A stretch of DNA of 64,000 nt from JANXUC01 sp964619065 (GCA_964619065.1 CAZUCC010000002.1:124001-188000); one strand, 5' to 3'; shown: positions 43,949-52,771, counted from the first letter of the stretch. Notes: generated by a model from the letters alone, not told the origin. Translations and numbers: made by a program.

Positions 43949-44001
43949 GTTTTACATTGTTTTGTTTCGATTGGCAAGACTTTCGATTCATTGAATCGAA
44001 A
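43949..44001 (-). promoter_or_regulatory. promoter and DeoR operator
   Basis: Minus-strand promoter TTGCCA (43977-43972), 17 bases, TAAAAC (43954-43949). Upstream is a perfect inverted repeat, TTTCGATTCA-N-TGAATCGAAA (43981-44001), and a third half-site TTTCGATT (43965-43972) overlaps the -35 box. The repeated TTTCGATT unit is a strong candidate for the binding site of the DeoR protein. Confidence 0.65.
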
Positions 44002-44096
44002 GCTGCGTCGTAAGAGGCGGGTGAGGAGGAAGTGTACAGGACGGACCGGTGCCTCTGTTGGGGAAGTCTGACTTGGGGGCGTGAAGGACGGCTAAG

Positions 44097-44294
44097 CTAG
44101 AGGGCTTTTCGCGCTTCGATGGGTTTTACAAAATGCTCCAAGGTTAGGCCGATGGAGACTTTCTTCAACTTGTCCGCGAGTTTGGTCCGCTCCGCGTCGT
44201 TCTTCGCGCCGGCATAGCGCTTGCGGAGCTGCTTAATCTTCTCGGTTCGTGTGCGGCGGCGGCGTATTTCACTACGGCGGCTAGGTGTGCTCAT
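44097..44294 (-). CDS. small basic conserved-type protein (DUF6800-like)
   Basis: 65 residues, very rich in Arg and Lys (RRSEIRRRRTRTEKIKQLRK), followed by a helical KNDAERTKLADKLKKVS. It resembles short proteins I associate with the DUF6800 label, but that name is from memory and uncertain. A perfect TATAAT box (44315-44310, minus strand) lies 15 bases before the ATG, so the transcript would have a leader of only about eight bases. It is divergent from the DUF2252 gene. Function unknown; nucleic acid binding is possible from charge alone. Confidence 0.65.
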   Translation of the reverse strand: MSTPSRRSEIRRRRTRTEKIKQLRKRYAGAKNDAERTKLADKLKKVSIGLTLEHFVKPIEARKAL

Positions 44295-44397
44295 GAGGGC
44301 TCAATTCGTATTATAGCCTGTCTGGAACAGGTCTGGCGGAAAAGTTGTTGCGATTGGTCGGGAGATTGCTTGGAAACACCGCTCGTCGACGTTACTC

Positions 44398-45477
44398 ATG
44401 AACATTGTCCAGGCAACTCGGGAGTATGAACGGTGGCTGAGGCGGCACACGCCGTTGATCCCTGCTGAACTGCAGCGGAAGCATCGCCTCATGCGAAAGA
44501 GTCTGTTTCCGTTCCTGCGAGCGACCTTTTACCGCTGGGCGCAGACCTGGCCGGCAGTGTGCCACGAGTTGGCTGGTGCGCCTCGGGTGCTGGCCGTTGG
44601 CGATCTTCACGTAGAAAATTTCGGCACTTGGCGCGACACTGCGGGACGGCTGGTCTGGGGCATCAACGACTTCGATGAATCCATTCGGATCGCCTACACA
44701 AATGACTTGGTGCGTCTCGCTACAAGCGCTGTTCTGGCGAGCGAAGAAAAGACCTTGGCGATTCACCATCGCGCCGCTTCGGACGCGGTTTTGAAAGGCT
44801 ATGCCGACGGGTTGCGAAAGGGTGGGGAACCGCTTGTGCTCGGCGAAAGAAACAAACGCCTTTGGCATATAGCGCAAGGAGAAATGCGGACGCCAGCGGT
44901 GTTCTGGCGGAAGCTGGATAAGCTTAAGAAGCTGAAACATACACCAGCACAAGTGCGGCGAGCGATTGAACCACTGCTGCCGGAGCCTGGAATCAAGGTG
45001 GACTTTGCTCATCGTATCGCTGGGGTTGGCAGCCTGGGGCGGCTGCGCTATGTTGCGCTGGGGGAATGGCGCGGCGGACGCATTGCGCTGGAAGCGAAGC
45101 CGCTGGCGCCTTCAGCAGCAGTGTGGGCCGGACATGCGGCCAGCGGCCTTGGCGTGCTCTATCAGAAGGTCCTCGATCATGCCGTGCGTTGTGCGGATCC
45201 ATTGGTGCGCGTGGAAGGCGGCTGGATCGTGCGCCGTCTTTCACCGGATTGCTCGCGCATCGAACTCACCGATCTACCCGTGAAGCGGGATGAGAGGCGC
45301 CTGCTCTACCGTATGGGATGGGAAACAGCGAATATCCATTTAGGAAGTGCTGGTGTGCAGAGGCACATTGAGGCCGACCTGCAAAAGCGCGGAGCCGGTT
45401 GGTTGCTGAAGGCGACACGGCAGATGGTCAAGGCAGTATCTAACGATTGGAAAGACTGGCGGCGCGCCACCAGCTAG
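44398..45477 (+). CDS. DUF2252 family protein (kinase-fold relative)
   Basis: 359 residues. The DUF2252 motifs GDLHVENFGTW (about 68-78) and INDFDES (about 89-95) correspond to the catalytic and metal-binding loops of aminoglycoside-phosphotransferase-like folds, and a conserved C-terminal WETANIHLG follows. The enzymatic activity of this family is not established; phosphotransfer is an inference from the fold. It stands alone, divergent from the small basic protein, with a short gap and no clear operon partner. Confidence 0.85.
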   Translation: MNIVQATREYERWLRRHTPLIPAELQRKHRLMRKSLFPFLRATFYRWAQTWPAVCHELAGAPRVLAVGDLHVENFGTWRDTAGRLVWGINDFDESIRIAYTNDLVRLATSAVLASEEKTLAIHHRAASDAVLKGYADGLRKGGEPLVLGERNKRLWHIAQGEMRTPAVFWRKLDKLKKLKHTPAQVRRAIEPLLPEPGIKVDFAHRIAGVGSLGRLRYVALGEWRGGRIALEAKPLAPSAAVWAGHAASGLGVLYQKVLDHAVRCADPLVRVEGGWIVRRLSPDCSRIELTDLPVKRDERRLLYRMGWETANIHLGSAGVQRHIEADLQKRGAGWLLKATRQMVKAVSNDWKDWRRATS

Positions 45478-45580
45478 GCCGTGTCCAGAAATCTCGCACA
45501 AAAACTGCCAGGGCGTGACAAAGTAAGTCGTCGCCAAGCTAATGCCCGCCCCTTACGGCCCTTATTTTGCCGTTGCGCCG

Positions 45581-46012
45581 CTACTGTTTGAGCAGATGCC
45601 AGGCTTCGCAATATTCGCTGTAACGGCCGTTCTTCGGGTCTTCGGAGGAGGAGAGAGAAACGTTGACGCGGCCCTCCAGAGCTTTCAGGGGAAGGATGTA
45701 CCAGGTGTCTTCGACGGAGATATAGCAGGCAATAAAGTCGATTTCTGATTTGTGGTAGGGAATGGTTCTGGGCTTGAGGCAGCGTCCGGTATTTACACGG
45801 TACCTGTTCTTGGCAATTAAATGGTTGGTGGATTTGACCTGGATGCGCAAGCGGTGCGTGCCGTTGTCGATAATGAAGTCGTAGCGGTCGCTGTCACCGT
45901 AGGGTTTCGAAACCCTAAGGCCACGATTGGTGGCTTTCTGCAGGAAAGCGATTTCCGCCAGTTCTCCATGCCGCTTGGTTTCCAGACGGCGAGCCGGTTT
46001 GGCTTTCGGCAT
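45581..46012 (-). CDS. Stand-alone PD-(D/E)XK nuclease-like protein (group I intron-associated type)
   Basis: 143 residues. E17 (KRHGELAEIAF), D45 (SDRYDFIID) and the Q58-V-K60 of LRIQVKS match the E...D...QxK core of the PDDEXK_5 family, described from group I intron homing endonucleases. No intron sequence or tRNA is visible nearby. The C-terminal CYISVEDTWYILPL is the usual fourth strand. It could be a domesticated or orphan homing nuclease or a defence-related nuclease. A terminator-like hairpin separates it from the upstream gene. Confidence 0.75.
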   Translation of the reverse strand: MPKAKPARRLETKRHGELAEIAFLQKATNRGLRVSKPYGDSDRYDFIIDNGTHRLRIQVKSTNHLIAKNRYRVNTGRCLKPRTIPYHKSEIDFIACYISVEDTWYILPLKALEGRVNVSLSSSEDPKNGRYSEYCEAWHLLKQ

Positions 46013-46033
46013 TCCTCTTCTCGATTCCTCTCT

Positions 46034-46070
46034 AAAAACAAGAAGCGCCAGCCCGGAAATGGACTAGCGC
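46034..46070 (-). terminator. intrinsic terminator (minus strand)
   Basis: GCGCTAG pairs with CTGGCGC (46070-46045, one wobble pair) and is followed on the minus strand by TTCTTGTTTTT. It ends the transcript of the two small zinc-binding genes, so the nuclease gene downstream needs its own promoter. Confidence 0.6.
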
Positions 46071-46136
46071 CTCGAATTCTTCCTATAAATTCAGGATATC
46101 AGATCGGAGGGTGGAATTCCGCCAACTCAGAGAGGG

Positions 46137-46670
46137 TTATTTTATCTTTGGAATGTGGAGGTTGGCAGCAAACGAGGGGATTGGAGGACTTGACAGTGTT
46201 AGAGCTAGGGGAGTGCGCGAGATGGCATCCGCCTCCGGGCCGATGTTTCTGTCGCGCTGGAGGCCTTCCAACAAGGAATCCAGGATGGAGGCGAGAGCCT
46301 GCGGGTTGTTCTCGAGCACTTGGTGCAGAGTCTCGCGGTTCACTGTGAGTTCGCCAATCGATTTGGGTTGAGTGTGCGCGCGAATGGATCGGGCGGCAGG
46401 TGCGCGATCTTGCCCTGGTGGAATTGGGAAAGGGGCAGCCTGTGCAAAGGTGAGGTCGAGCGTTCCGCAAGCCATCCAGTAGGCGACGATCTCCAACACA
46501 TGTTCCGGCTCGCAAGCGGCGCGGGCTCGTTCGCTCTGGCATAGGCTCCGGTCCCAGCGAAGGATCGTAAGTCGGTTCTGGGCGGGATTCGTCGTAAGGA
46601 GATACGCGAACGCGTCATCCTCTACGGTTTGGTTGCAAACTGCGCAGTAGTGACTCAATTTGCGGTTCAA
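46137..46670 (-). CDS. Small Cys-pair protein of unknown function
   Basis: About 177 residues from a TTG at 46670, chosen because GGAGG lies five bases upstream; an ATG at 46691 would add seven residues and place that ribosome binding site inside the gene. The N-terminal HYCAVCNQTVEDDAF is a CxxC zinc-type motif, and CQSERARAACEPEHVLEIVAYWMACG holds more cysteines, so a metal site is likely. The C-terminal half is Pro/Ala-rich and less convincing. It is paired with the zinc-ribbon gene upstream. No known function. Confidence 0.6.
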   Translation of the reverse strand: MNRKLSHYCAVCNQTVEDDAFAYLLTTNPAQNRLTILRWDRSLCQSERARAACEPEHVLEIVAYWMACGTLDLTFAQAAPFPIPPGQDRAPAARSIRAHTQPKSIGELTVNRETLHQVLENNPQALASILDSLLEGLQRDRNIGPEADAISRTPLALTLSSPPIPSFAANLHIPKIK

Positions 46671-46700
46671 AAACACCTCCAGCGAACGCATGCCTGCAGT

Positions 46701-46739
46701 CCGGAACGTACCCGAAGGGCTGGCCCGGGTACGTTCCGG
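46701..46739. terminator. 14-bp perfect hairpin between two small zinc-binding genes
   Basis: CCGGAACGTACCCG (46701-46714) and CGGGTACGTTCCGG (46726-46739) form a perfect 14-bp stem with an 11-base loop. It begins one base after the zinc-ribbon stop codon on the minus strand. There is no T-run, so attenuation or processing is more likely than complete termination. Confidence 0.6.
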
Positions 46740-47048
46740 TCAAGCCACCGATGCGGTTCTCCGGTGTCCTTGAACGTGGGGGGGAAGATCGCCCAAACGA
46801 GAACGATTCTCTGCGTCCGCCAGGGGGATCAAAACCATTCCCGAGTTGCTGTCGAACGCGAGGTTGAAGGCGACACTGCACGGACCGCACAGCCAGTAGT
46901 ACTCGGTTAAGCGGACTGAACCGGGACTCTTGCGCCCTTCCCCCGGATGGCGCGCGAACGCAGCCCTTTTGTCGACTCGGATGAGTCTGCCTTCTCGTAG
47001 CCGTTTAAACGGGATGGAACAAGACGGATTGGCGCATTTCGCGAGCAT
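46740..47048 (-). CDS. small zinc-ribbon protein
   Basis: 102 residues; GGAAGA six bases before the ATG. MLAKCANPSC and YYWLCGPCS give two CxxC/CxxxxC pairs separated by a basic loop, as in zinc ribbons. Similar short proteins are frequent in Acidobacteriota genomes in my experience, but no function is assigned. It lies downstream of the sigma-54 activator gene on the same strand after a 248-base gap, in which I see no gene. The C-terminal HVQGHRRTASVA is polar and probably disordered. Confidence 0.7.
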   Translation of the reverse strand: MLAKCANPSCSIPFKRLREGRLIRVDKRAAFARHPGEGRKSPGSVRLTEYYWLCGPCSVAFNLAFDSNSGMVLIPLADAENRSRLGDLPPHVQGHRRTASVA

Positions 47049-47296
47049 TTGCTATCTTCCAGAACGGTCTCTCGTGGAAACGTTCCGCGATGGTCCAACG
47101 CTGTCTTCTTTCCCGGGACCAGCGCTGCTTGCACATGTTCTAGTGCAAACGCAAGTCCAGTTGTGCATTCGCTTCAAGGAATTGGCCTAGATGATTGACA
47201 CTGAGGGGGTTAGCGCCCGGAGAAATCTGCCGGTCGCCATGGCAGGGGGGAACTGTCATGGCGGCCAGCAATCGATTCCGCCGAACTCTGGGCGTG

Positions 47297-49231
47297 CTAG
47301 CGGCGGGGAATCTCCAGCTTCTTCATTTTGTACTGGAGGGTGGTGCGCTTTAATCCCAAGCGTGACGCCGCTCCGTGTTTGCCACCGACCACGCCGTTCG
47401 TGTCGTGGAGAACGCGGCTGATGTGCTCCCGGTCTACGTCCCGCAAAGTTTGTCCTCCAGGCAGCACCGCTTGGGCCGGTGTACAAAGCTCCTCCAGGTT
47501 GATGCGCAGCTCCGGTCCGGGCGACAGGATCACGCCACGCTCAATCAGGTTTTCCAACTCCCGGATGTTGCCGGGCCAATGCCAGCGCTCCAAAGCTGCC
47601 AGAGTGCTGGGTGGGATAACAAGGGCTGGGCGATTGAGGCGCCGAGCAAATTTTTCAACAAAATACTCCACCAGCACGGAGATGCTCTCTGGCCGCTCGC
47701 GTAGTGCCGGAACGCGTACCGGGAAGACGCTCAGCCGGTAAAACAAATCCCGGCGGAACTGGTTTGCGGCCGCCATCCCAGCCAGGTCACGATTGGTGGC
47801 GGTGATGAGACGAACGTCGATTTTGATGGTTTGCGTGCTGCCCAAACGCTCGAATTCGCGTTCTTGCAGCACACGCAATAGCTTGGGTTGCAATTCGACA
47901 GGAATGTCGCCGACTTCATCCAGGAACAACGTTCCCTGGTGGGCCAGTTCGAGTCGTCCAATCTTTCGATTTTGTGCGCCTGTGAATGCCCCCCGTTCGT
48001 GCCCGAAGAGCTCACTCTCGAGAAGCCCCGCCGGAATCGCGGCGCAGTTCACCTTGATGAATGGGCGATGACGCCGCTGGCTCATCTGGCAAATGGTATG
48101 GGCGATGATTTCCTTTCCCGTGCCGGTTTCTCCCAGCAAGAGAATGGTAGTGTCGGTCGGGGCTACCTGCTCGATTTCCCGCAAGATCCTTCGCATGGCT
48201 GGACTATTTGCGACAAGATCTTCTGCTTCCTGCGGAGGAGGTTGACGCTGTACGCTCAACGCCGCTGCTGGTCCTGAGCTGATTTGACGCCGCTTTCGCA
48301 AATCCACGATAAAGGCCACCCACGGCGGCTGCCGCTTGCCGAGTAAGCCAGCGCTTACGAGCACGGGCACACGGGTGCCGTCGGGGAGTTGGTACTCCTT
48401 CTCAAAGGGTGTGCAGAAACCGTGCTCTTGAAGCTCCTGTTCGGCATGCTCGCACAGGCCGTGATATTCCACAGGCGTGATATCCGCACAGGTTAGCCCC
48501 CGCTGCATTTCCTCACGGGTCCGTCCCACCATACGCAGGAAGGCATCGTTGGCGTTCGAGAAACGGCCGCCCCGTTCCCACTGCACCACACCCAGCGCAC
48601 TCGTGGCCGCAATTTCGTGGAAATTTCCTTCGCGCATCTGACCGTCCAGTTGGCGCCGTAACAGCTGCAGTTGCTGCATAGCGATCTGGTTGGCCAGCGC
48701 CAGAGAAATCTGGCCCGCAGCTTCGTTCAGCAGGTGAGCATCGTCGACGCGATAGGCTCCCGGCTGTGAGGTGCTAATCCACAGAGCGCCGAACACGTTG
48801 CTGGCCGTCTGCAACGGAACCCAGCAGCCCGATCTCAATCCGTACTTGAGAAGCTCCTGCGTTGTTTCGCAAATGAATTGCGGCGACCGCAAATCATCGA
48901 CCAAAATCGGACGGCGCAACCGGTAGGCCTCACCTGCCGGTGTTCCGTCTAACGGAAGTATGAAACCTGCAGGCAACGCGGAGCCGCCTGGAGGAGTGTG
49001 CTGGGTGTACAAGCGAAGCTGTCCGGATTCCGGTTCGTACAACGCAAGTCCCGCGTAACGGTGTGGCAGAACTCGGTGCAGGCTGCGGCAAATTCCCGGG
49101 AAAGCTTCTCGAATGTCCGAGTGTGTAAGAAGGAACTGGCTGAGATCGGGTAACAACCGGGATCGATCTTGCTGATGCTGGTTGTCGCGTGGGGCCCCTG
49201 ATACGGGTGAATCCGTGTGCGAAGTGGCCAT
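47297..49231 (-). CDS. Sigma-54-dependent transcriptional activator with GAF and PAS sensor domains
   Basis: 644 residues from the ATG at 49231, which has GAGGA four bases upstream; the ORF upstream of it is unlikely. Order: GAF domain (about 25-185), PAS domain (about 200-310), AAA+ central domain and C-terminal Fis-type helix-turn-helix (HGAASRLGLKRTTLQYKMKK). Walker A is GETGTGKE, the sigma-54 contact loop is GAFTGA, Walker B is TLFLDEVGD and the arginine-finger region is FRRDLFYRLSVFP. All residues needed to open sigma-54 promoters are present. The signal sensed is unknown, and I found no convincing -24/-12 promoter close by. Confidence 0.93.
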   Translation of the reverse strand: MATSHTDSPVSGAPRDNQHQQDRSRLLPDLSQFLLTHSDIREAFPGICRSLHRVLPHRYAGLALYEPESGQLRLYTQHTPPGGSALPAGFILPLDGTPAGEAYRLRRPILVDDLRSPQFICETTQELLKYGLRSGCWVPLQTASNVFGALWISTSQPGAYRVDDAHLLNEAAGQISLALANQIAMQQLQLLRRQLDGQMREGNFHEIAATSALGVVQWERGGRFSNANDAFLRMVGRTREEMQRGLTCADITPVEYHGLCEHAEQELQEHGFCTPFEKEYQLPDGTRVPVLVSAGLLGKRQPPWVAFIVDLRKRRQISSGPAAALSVQRQPPPQEAEDLVANSPAMRRILREIEQVAPTDTTILLLGETGTGKEIIAHTICQMSQRRHRPFIKVNCAAIPAGLLESELFGHERGAFTGAQNRKIGRLELAHQGTLFLDEVGDIPVELQPKLLRVLQEREFERLGSTQTIKIDVRLITATNRDLAGMAAANQFRRDLFYRLSVFPVRVPALRERPESISVLVEYFVEKFARRLNRPALVIPPSTLAALERWHWPGNIRELENLIERGVILSPGPELRINLEELCTPAQAVLPGGQTLRDVDREHISRVLHDTNGVVGGKHGAASRLGLKRTTLQYKMKKLEIPRR

Positions 49232-49429
49232 GGCATCCTCATTTCGATTCTCTACGTGTCTATTGAGGGCCCTGTACAGGAGGAGTTCCAGTGACAAAAC
49301 AACGTGTTCTGAATTGCTAAAGTATACACCTCGTAACTCCTTATGGTGCAAAATACTCTTGGGGGACCTTCCGGGTGACTGTCTTGTTTTGAGAACAACG
49401 AGTACAGCAGCCGTGTGAGGCCCAAAAAA

Positions 49430-49453
49430 CGACCGGTCGGTTTCCCGGTTTCG
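49430..49453. repeat. CGACCGGTCG palindrome with flanking CGGTTTC repeats
   Basis: In the 451-base gap between the sigma-54 activator and the kinase, CGACCGGTCG (49430-49439) is a perfect 10-bp palindrome followed by two overlapping CGGTTTC copies. It is a possible regulator site. Nothing else in the gap is clearly defined. Confidence 0.35.
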
Positions 49454-49682
49454 TTGTGAAGTTCGAGAAGCGCAGCGAACTACCAGCCAGGCGTGTGCGG
49501 GAACAAAATCCTGTTTCCTTGAAGTTCTTTAAAATCTATCACTTCCCGTCTCGGGCAAGCTTCTGGAATATTTGCCGGAAACCCGGGCAGGGGGTAAGAT
49601 TTCCGCCATGGGCTGGGGGACAGCACGATTCATCCAGTTTGCCTCTTCGGCCCCAGGCGCCACGAATCGGGTTTGCTAGGTT

Positions 49683-52310
49683 ATGGCCGAGTCTTCCTCT
49701 AGGGTTACCAACGATACGCCAATGGCCGAGTCCCTCCAGGGCTTGGTAGCCAATAGATTTCGTATTGAGAACAGAGTCGGCCGAGGCGGCATGGGTGAGG
49801 TCTATCGCGCCCAGGACATCCGCCTTAAACGCACGGTCGCCCTCAAGCGCCTGGCTCCTTCGCTGCGCAACGATTCCCTCTACCGCCGTCGATTTCAGGA
49901 AGAGGCGGAGAATGCGAGCCGTTTGAGCGACCCCCATGTCGCGGCTATCTATGATGTCCTTGAAGAGAACGGGGAGATTTTTCTGGTCATGGAGTTTGTC
50001 GAGGGGGAAACTCTTCGTCAGCGCATGGCCCGGCCCGTCACGTTTGAGGTGTTCTTCGAAATTGGAGCGCAGTGCGCGCAAGCCCTGATTGCGGCACACC
50101 GCGCGGGCGTGGTTCACGGCGATATCAAGCCTGAGAACATCATGCTGACGCCCACCGGCGAAGTTAAGATCCTCGACTTTGGCCTGGCGAAGAACCTGCC
50201 CAGCGCCGACCAGAGCGCGACTATTGACCGCGCTGGTACATTTGCCGGCACTCCGGCATACATGGCGCCCGAAGTTCTGATGGAAAAGGCGGCGGACGGC
50301 CGCGCTGATATTTTCTCGCTGGGTGTCGTTTTTTACGAAGTCGTTACGGCCCGTCATCCCTTCCAGGCCAGCAGCTTCATGGCGACGTGCGACCGGATTC
50401 GGCGGGAGAATCCGGTTCCGCTCCGGTCGTTGAATTCCAATGTGCCTGCGGAGTTGCAGGAAATCATAAGCAAGATGCTGGTCAAGGCGCCAGAACGCCG
50501 CTATGCCAGCGCTCGTGAACTGCTGCAAGACCTGCGTTACGTTCAGCAAACGAACTCGCACCCCGAACTGGTGCTCCCGAGCTGGGCGCCCTCTCCGTTA
50601 TGGAAGAGGATCTTAATTCCTGTCGCCGGCGGTGTGCTAGGAGCCAGCCTGTTGCTGGGCGCCTACCATTCTCCCAAGGTTCGAGGATGGTTGGGGTTAA
50701 CCCCGCCGCCACAGCGGATTTTTCTCGCGGTCTTACCGTTTGCGCCAGCTGCGGGAGATGCGAACAGCCGCGCATTTAGCGACGGTGTCACTGAAACTCT
50801 CGCCGTGCGCCTGACTCAGCTTACCGCGAGTTATCCCGTGGAGATCGTGAGCCCACGCGAAATCCGGGCCGAATCCGTTCAGGGTGCAGAACAAGTTCGA
50901 AAGACATTCGGTGCCAATCTGGCGCTGGAAGGCAGCTTAGCGCAATCGGACCATAGAATTCGCGTCAGCTACAGCTTGGTGGACACAGTCACCCGCCGCC
51001 AGCTGCATGCCGATACTGTCACAGTCGACGATGTCAGTGGCCCCTTGTCTCTGGAAGACCGGCTGGTGGAGAGCATTGTCAGCATGCTGGGTATCGAAAT
51101 GCGACTCAATGACAGAACAATCTTGCGGACTCGAGGCACGGTTCAGCCAGCAGCCTACGATTACTACCTGCGCGGGCGCGGGTTCCTACAGGATTACCAG
51201 AAACCAGAGAATCTGGCCGGCGCCATCGATGCCTTTCGACGGGCTTTGGAATTGGACGAGCGCTACGCGCTGGCTTCCGCCGGTCTCGGGGAAGCGTACT
51301 GGCATCAGTATGAGCGCGAGCGCAATCCAAAATCGGTGGAGCAAGCTTTGGTGAAATGCCAACAGGCTGTGGCACAAGCCAGCACCCTGGCGAATGGCCA
51401 TATCTGTCTGGGGGTGGTGTACAACGGTACCGGCCAGTATGAAAACGCCGTGGATCAATTCCAGCAGGCTCTTTCCGCGGATTCCACAAATGATGATGCC
51501 TTTCGCGGTTTGGCGTCCGCGTACGAAAAGCTCAATCGCCTTAGCGAGGCCGAACAAACTTATCAGAAAGCAGTCCGTCTTCGTCCACAATACTGGGCGG
51601 GCTACGCATGGCTGGGCGGCTTCTATTTCCACCAGGCGCGCTACGACGACGCTGCGCGCATGTATACCGAGTGGATCGCCCTCGCCCCAGACAGCTTTCA
51701 GGGCTACAACAATTTGGGGACTATGTACCTGTTGCAAGGGCGGTATGGAGAGGCGATTCCGCAGTTACGCCGGTCTGTCGATATCAGTCCGACCATGGAT
51801 GCTTATTCCAATCTTGCCACCGCGTATTTTTATCAGGGTAGTTTCGCGGATGCAGCGCGAAGTTATCAAGAGGCGGTTCGAGTGGGAGAAGACGACTCCG
51901 AGGTTTACAGCGTATGGGGGAATTTGGCGGAAGCTTATTACTGGGATCCTGGAGAGCGAGATCGCGCAGCGGAAACGTATCGCCGCGCTATCAATCTGGC
52001 TACGGAACGCCTTCGCATTAACCCTCGGGACGCTCGCACATTGTCCGGGCTCGCTTTGTACCACGCCATGCTGCAAGAGAAGAGCCAAGCTTCCTCTTAC
52101 TTGCAGCGCGCGGTTCCCTTGGCCCCGAACGACCCCGAGCTCCAAGTGGAGCTGGCGAAGATCAAAGTTCAGTTCGGGCAGTATTCGGCGGCCGTTGCCG
52201 CTCTGGAAAAAGCGAGGAAATTAGGAGTATCTGCATATGTGGTTCGGGACGATCCTGCATTCCATCCTTTGGCGTCGGATGTGCTGTTTCAAAAACTGGT
52301 AAGTCAGTAA
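49683..52310 (+). CDS. Ser/Thr protein kinase with transmembrane segment and TPR sensor region
   Basis: 875 residues. The kinase domain (about 25-290) has the glycine loop GRGGMGEV at 33-40, Lys55 in VALKRL, and DFG at 165-167. The catalytic loop is HGDIKPEN (145-152), so the usual Arg before Asp147 is Gly: a non-RD kinase. A membrane helix (about 308-328) follows, then a domain opening VLPFAPAAGD with SDGVTETLA, and about ten TPR units (470-860). By architecture it is an inner-membrane kinase with an extracytoplasmic TPR region. The start is uncertain: a second ATG at 49722 repeats the first 11 bases. A small gene follows. Confidence 0.92.
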   Translation: MAESSSRVTNDTPMAESLQGLVANRFRIENRVGRGGMGEVYRAQDIRLKRTVALKRLAPSLRNDSLYRRRFQEEAENASRLSDPHVAAIYDVLEENGEIFLVMEFVEGETLRQRMARPVTFEVFFEIGAQCAQALIAAHRAGVVHGDIKPENIMLTPTGEVKILDFGLAKNLPSADQSATIDRAGTFAGTPAYMAPEVLMEKAADGRADIFSLGVVFYEVVTARHPFQASSFMATCDRIRRENPVPLRSLNSNVPAELQEIISKMLVKAPERRYASARELLQDLRYVQQTNSHPELVLPSWAPSPLWKRILIPVAGGVLGASLLLGAYHSPKVRGWLGLTPPPQRIFLAVLPFAPAAGDANSRAFSDGVTETLAVRLTQLTASYPVEIVSPREIRAESVQGAEQVRKTFGANLALEGSLAQSDHRIRVSYSLVDTVTRRQLHADTVTVDDVSGPLSLEDRLVESIVSMLGIEMRLNDRTILRTRGTVQPAAYDYYLRGRGFLQDYQKPENLAGAIDAFRRALELDERYALASAGLGEAYWHQYERERNPKSVEQALVKCQQAVAQASTLANGHICLGVVYNGTGQYENAVDQFQQALSADSTNDDAFRGLASAYEKLNRLSEAEQTYQKAVRLRPQYWAGYAWLGGFYFHQARYDDAARMYTEWIALAPDSFQGYNNLGTMYLLQGRYGEAIPQLRRSVDISPTMDAYSNLATAYFYQGSFADAARSYQEAVRVGEDDSEVYSVWGNLAEAYYWDPGERDRAAETYRRAINLATERLRINPRDARTLSGLALYHAMLQEKSQASSYLQRAVPLAPNDPELQVELAKIKVQFGQYSAAVAALEKARKLGVSAYVVRDDPAFHPLASDVLFQKLVSQ

Positions 52311-52363
52311 TCGGCCCCTGAAACGTTACAAGGAGATGAATCTTTTCCAAGGAGATAAATCGA

Positions 52364-52672
52364 ATGAGCTCCGGTGGCGGTGGTGGCTCTTCCGTGAAGT
52401 TAGTTATGGTCGGGGTGGACGCACAGGGTAATCCGACTGTTGATCACGCGGATATAGAAATCTGGTCGACCGCGGGAGACCAAGTCAAGTGGATGAGTGC
52501 GGGGATTCCGTTCCTGATTACTTTCGCTGCAGGTTCGCCTTTTGCGCAGTCCAGCTATAGCGGTCCCAGCGTACTTTCTGGGGCAATTAGCTCTGGAGCC
52601 ACTGGCCCTTACAAATATTCGGTAAAGGTCGGTGTCAAAACTTTGGATCCCAGGGTAATTGTTCGTCCCTAA
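52364..52672 (+). CDS. small Gly-rich, possibly cupredoxin-like protein
   Basis: 102 residues with AAGGAGA seven bases before the ATG, 53 bases after the kinase stop. After an N-terminal SSGGGGGSS the sequence is beta-rich (VKLVMVGVDAQGNP, AGDQVKWMSAGIPFLITF, YKYSVKVG) and ends VKTLDPRVIVRP. GDxVxW and the terminal YxYxVxV...LDPxVxV remind me of cupredoxin-like folds, but the copper ligands His/Cys/Met are not all present. It has no signal peptide. It is probably cotranscribed with the kinase and could be its substrate or sensor partner. Confidence 0.6.
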   Translation: MSSGGGGGSSVKLVMVGVDAQGNPTVDHADIEIWSTAGDQVKWMSAGIPFLITFAAGSPFAQSSYSGPSVLSGAISSGATGPYKYSVKVGVKTLDPRVIVRP

Positions 52673-52771
52673 ACAAACAGATAGAGTCGGCTATCCGAAA
52701 AGATAGTCGAAGCGCCGAATTACCAGCAAATTTTCGTATCAAGATGAGAACATTCGGCAGAAACTGACTGA

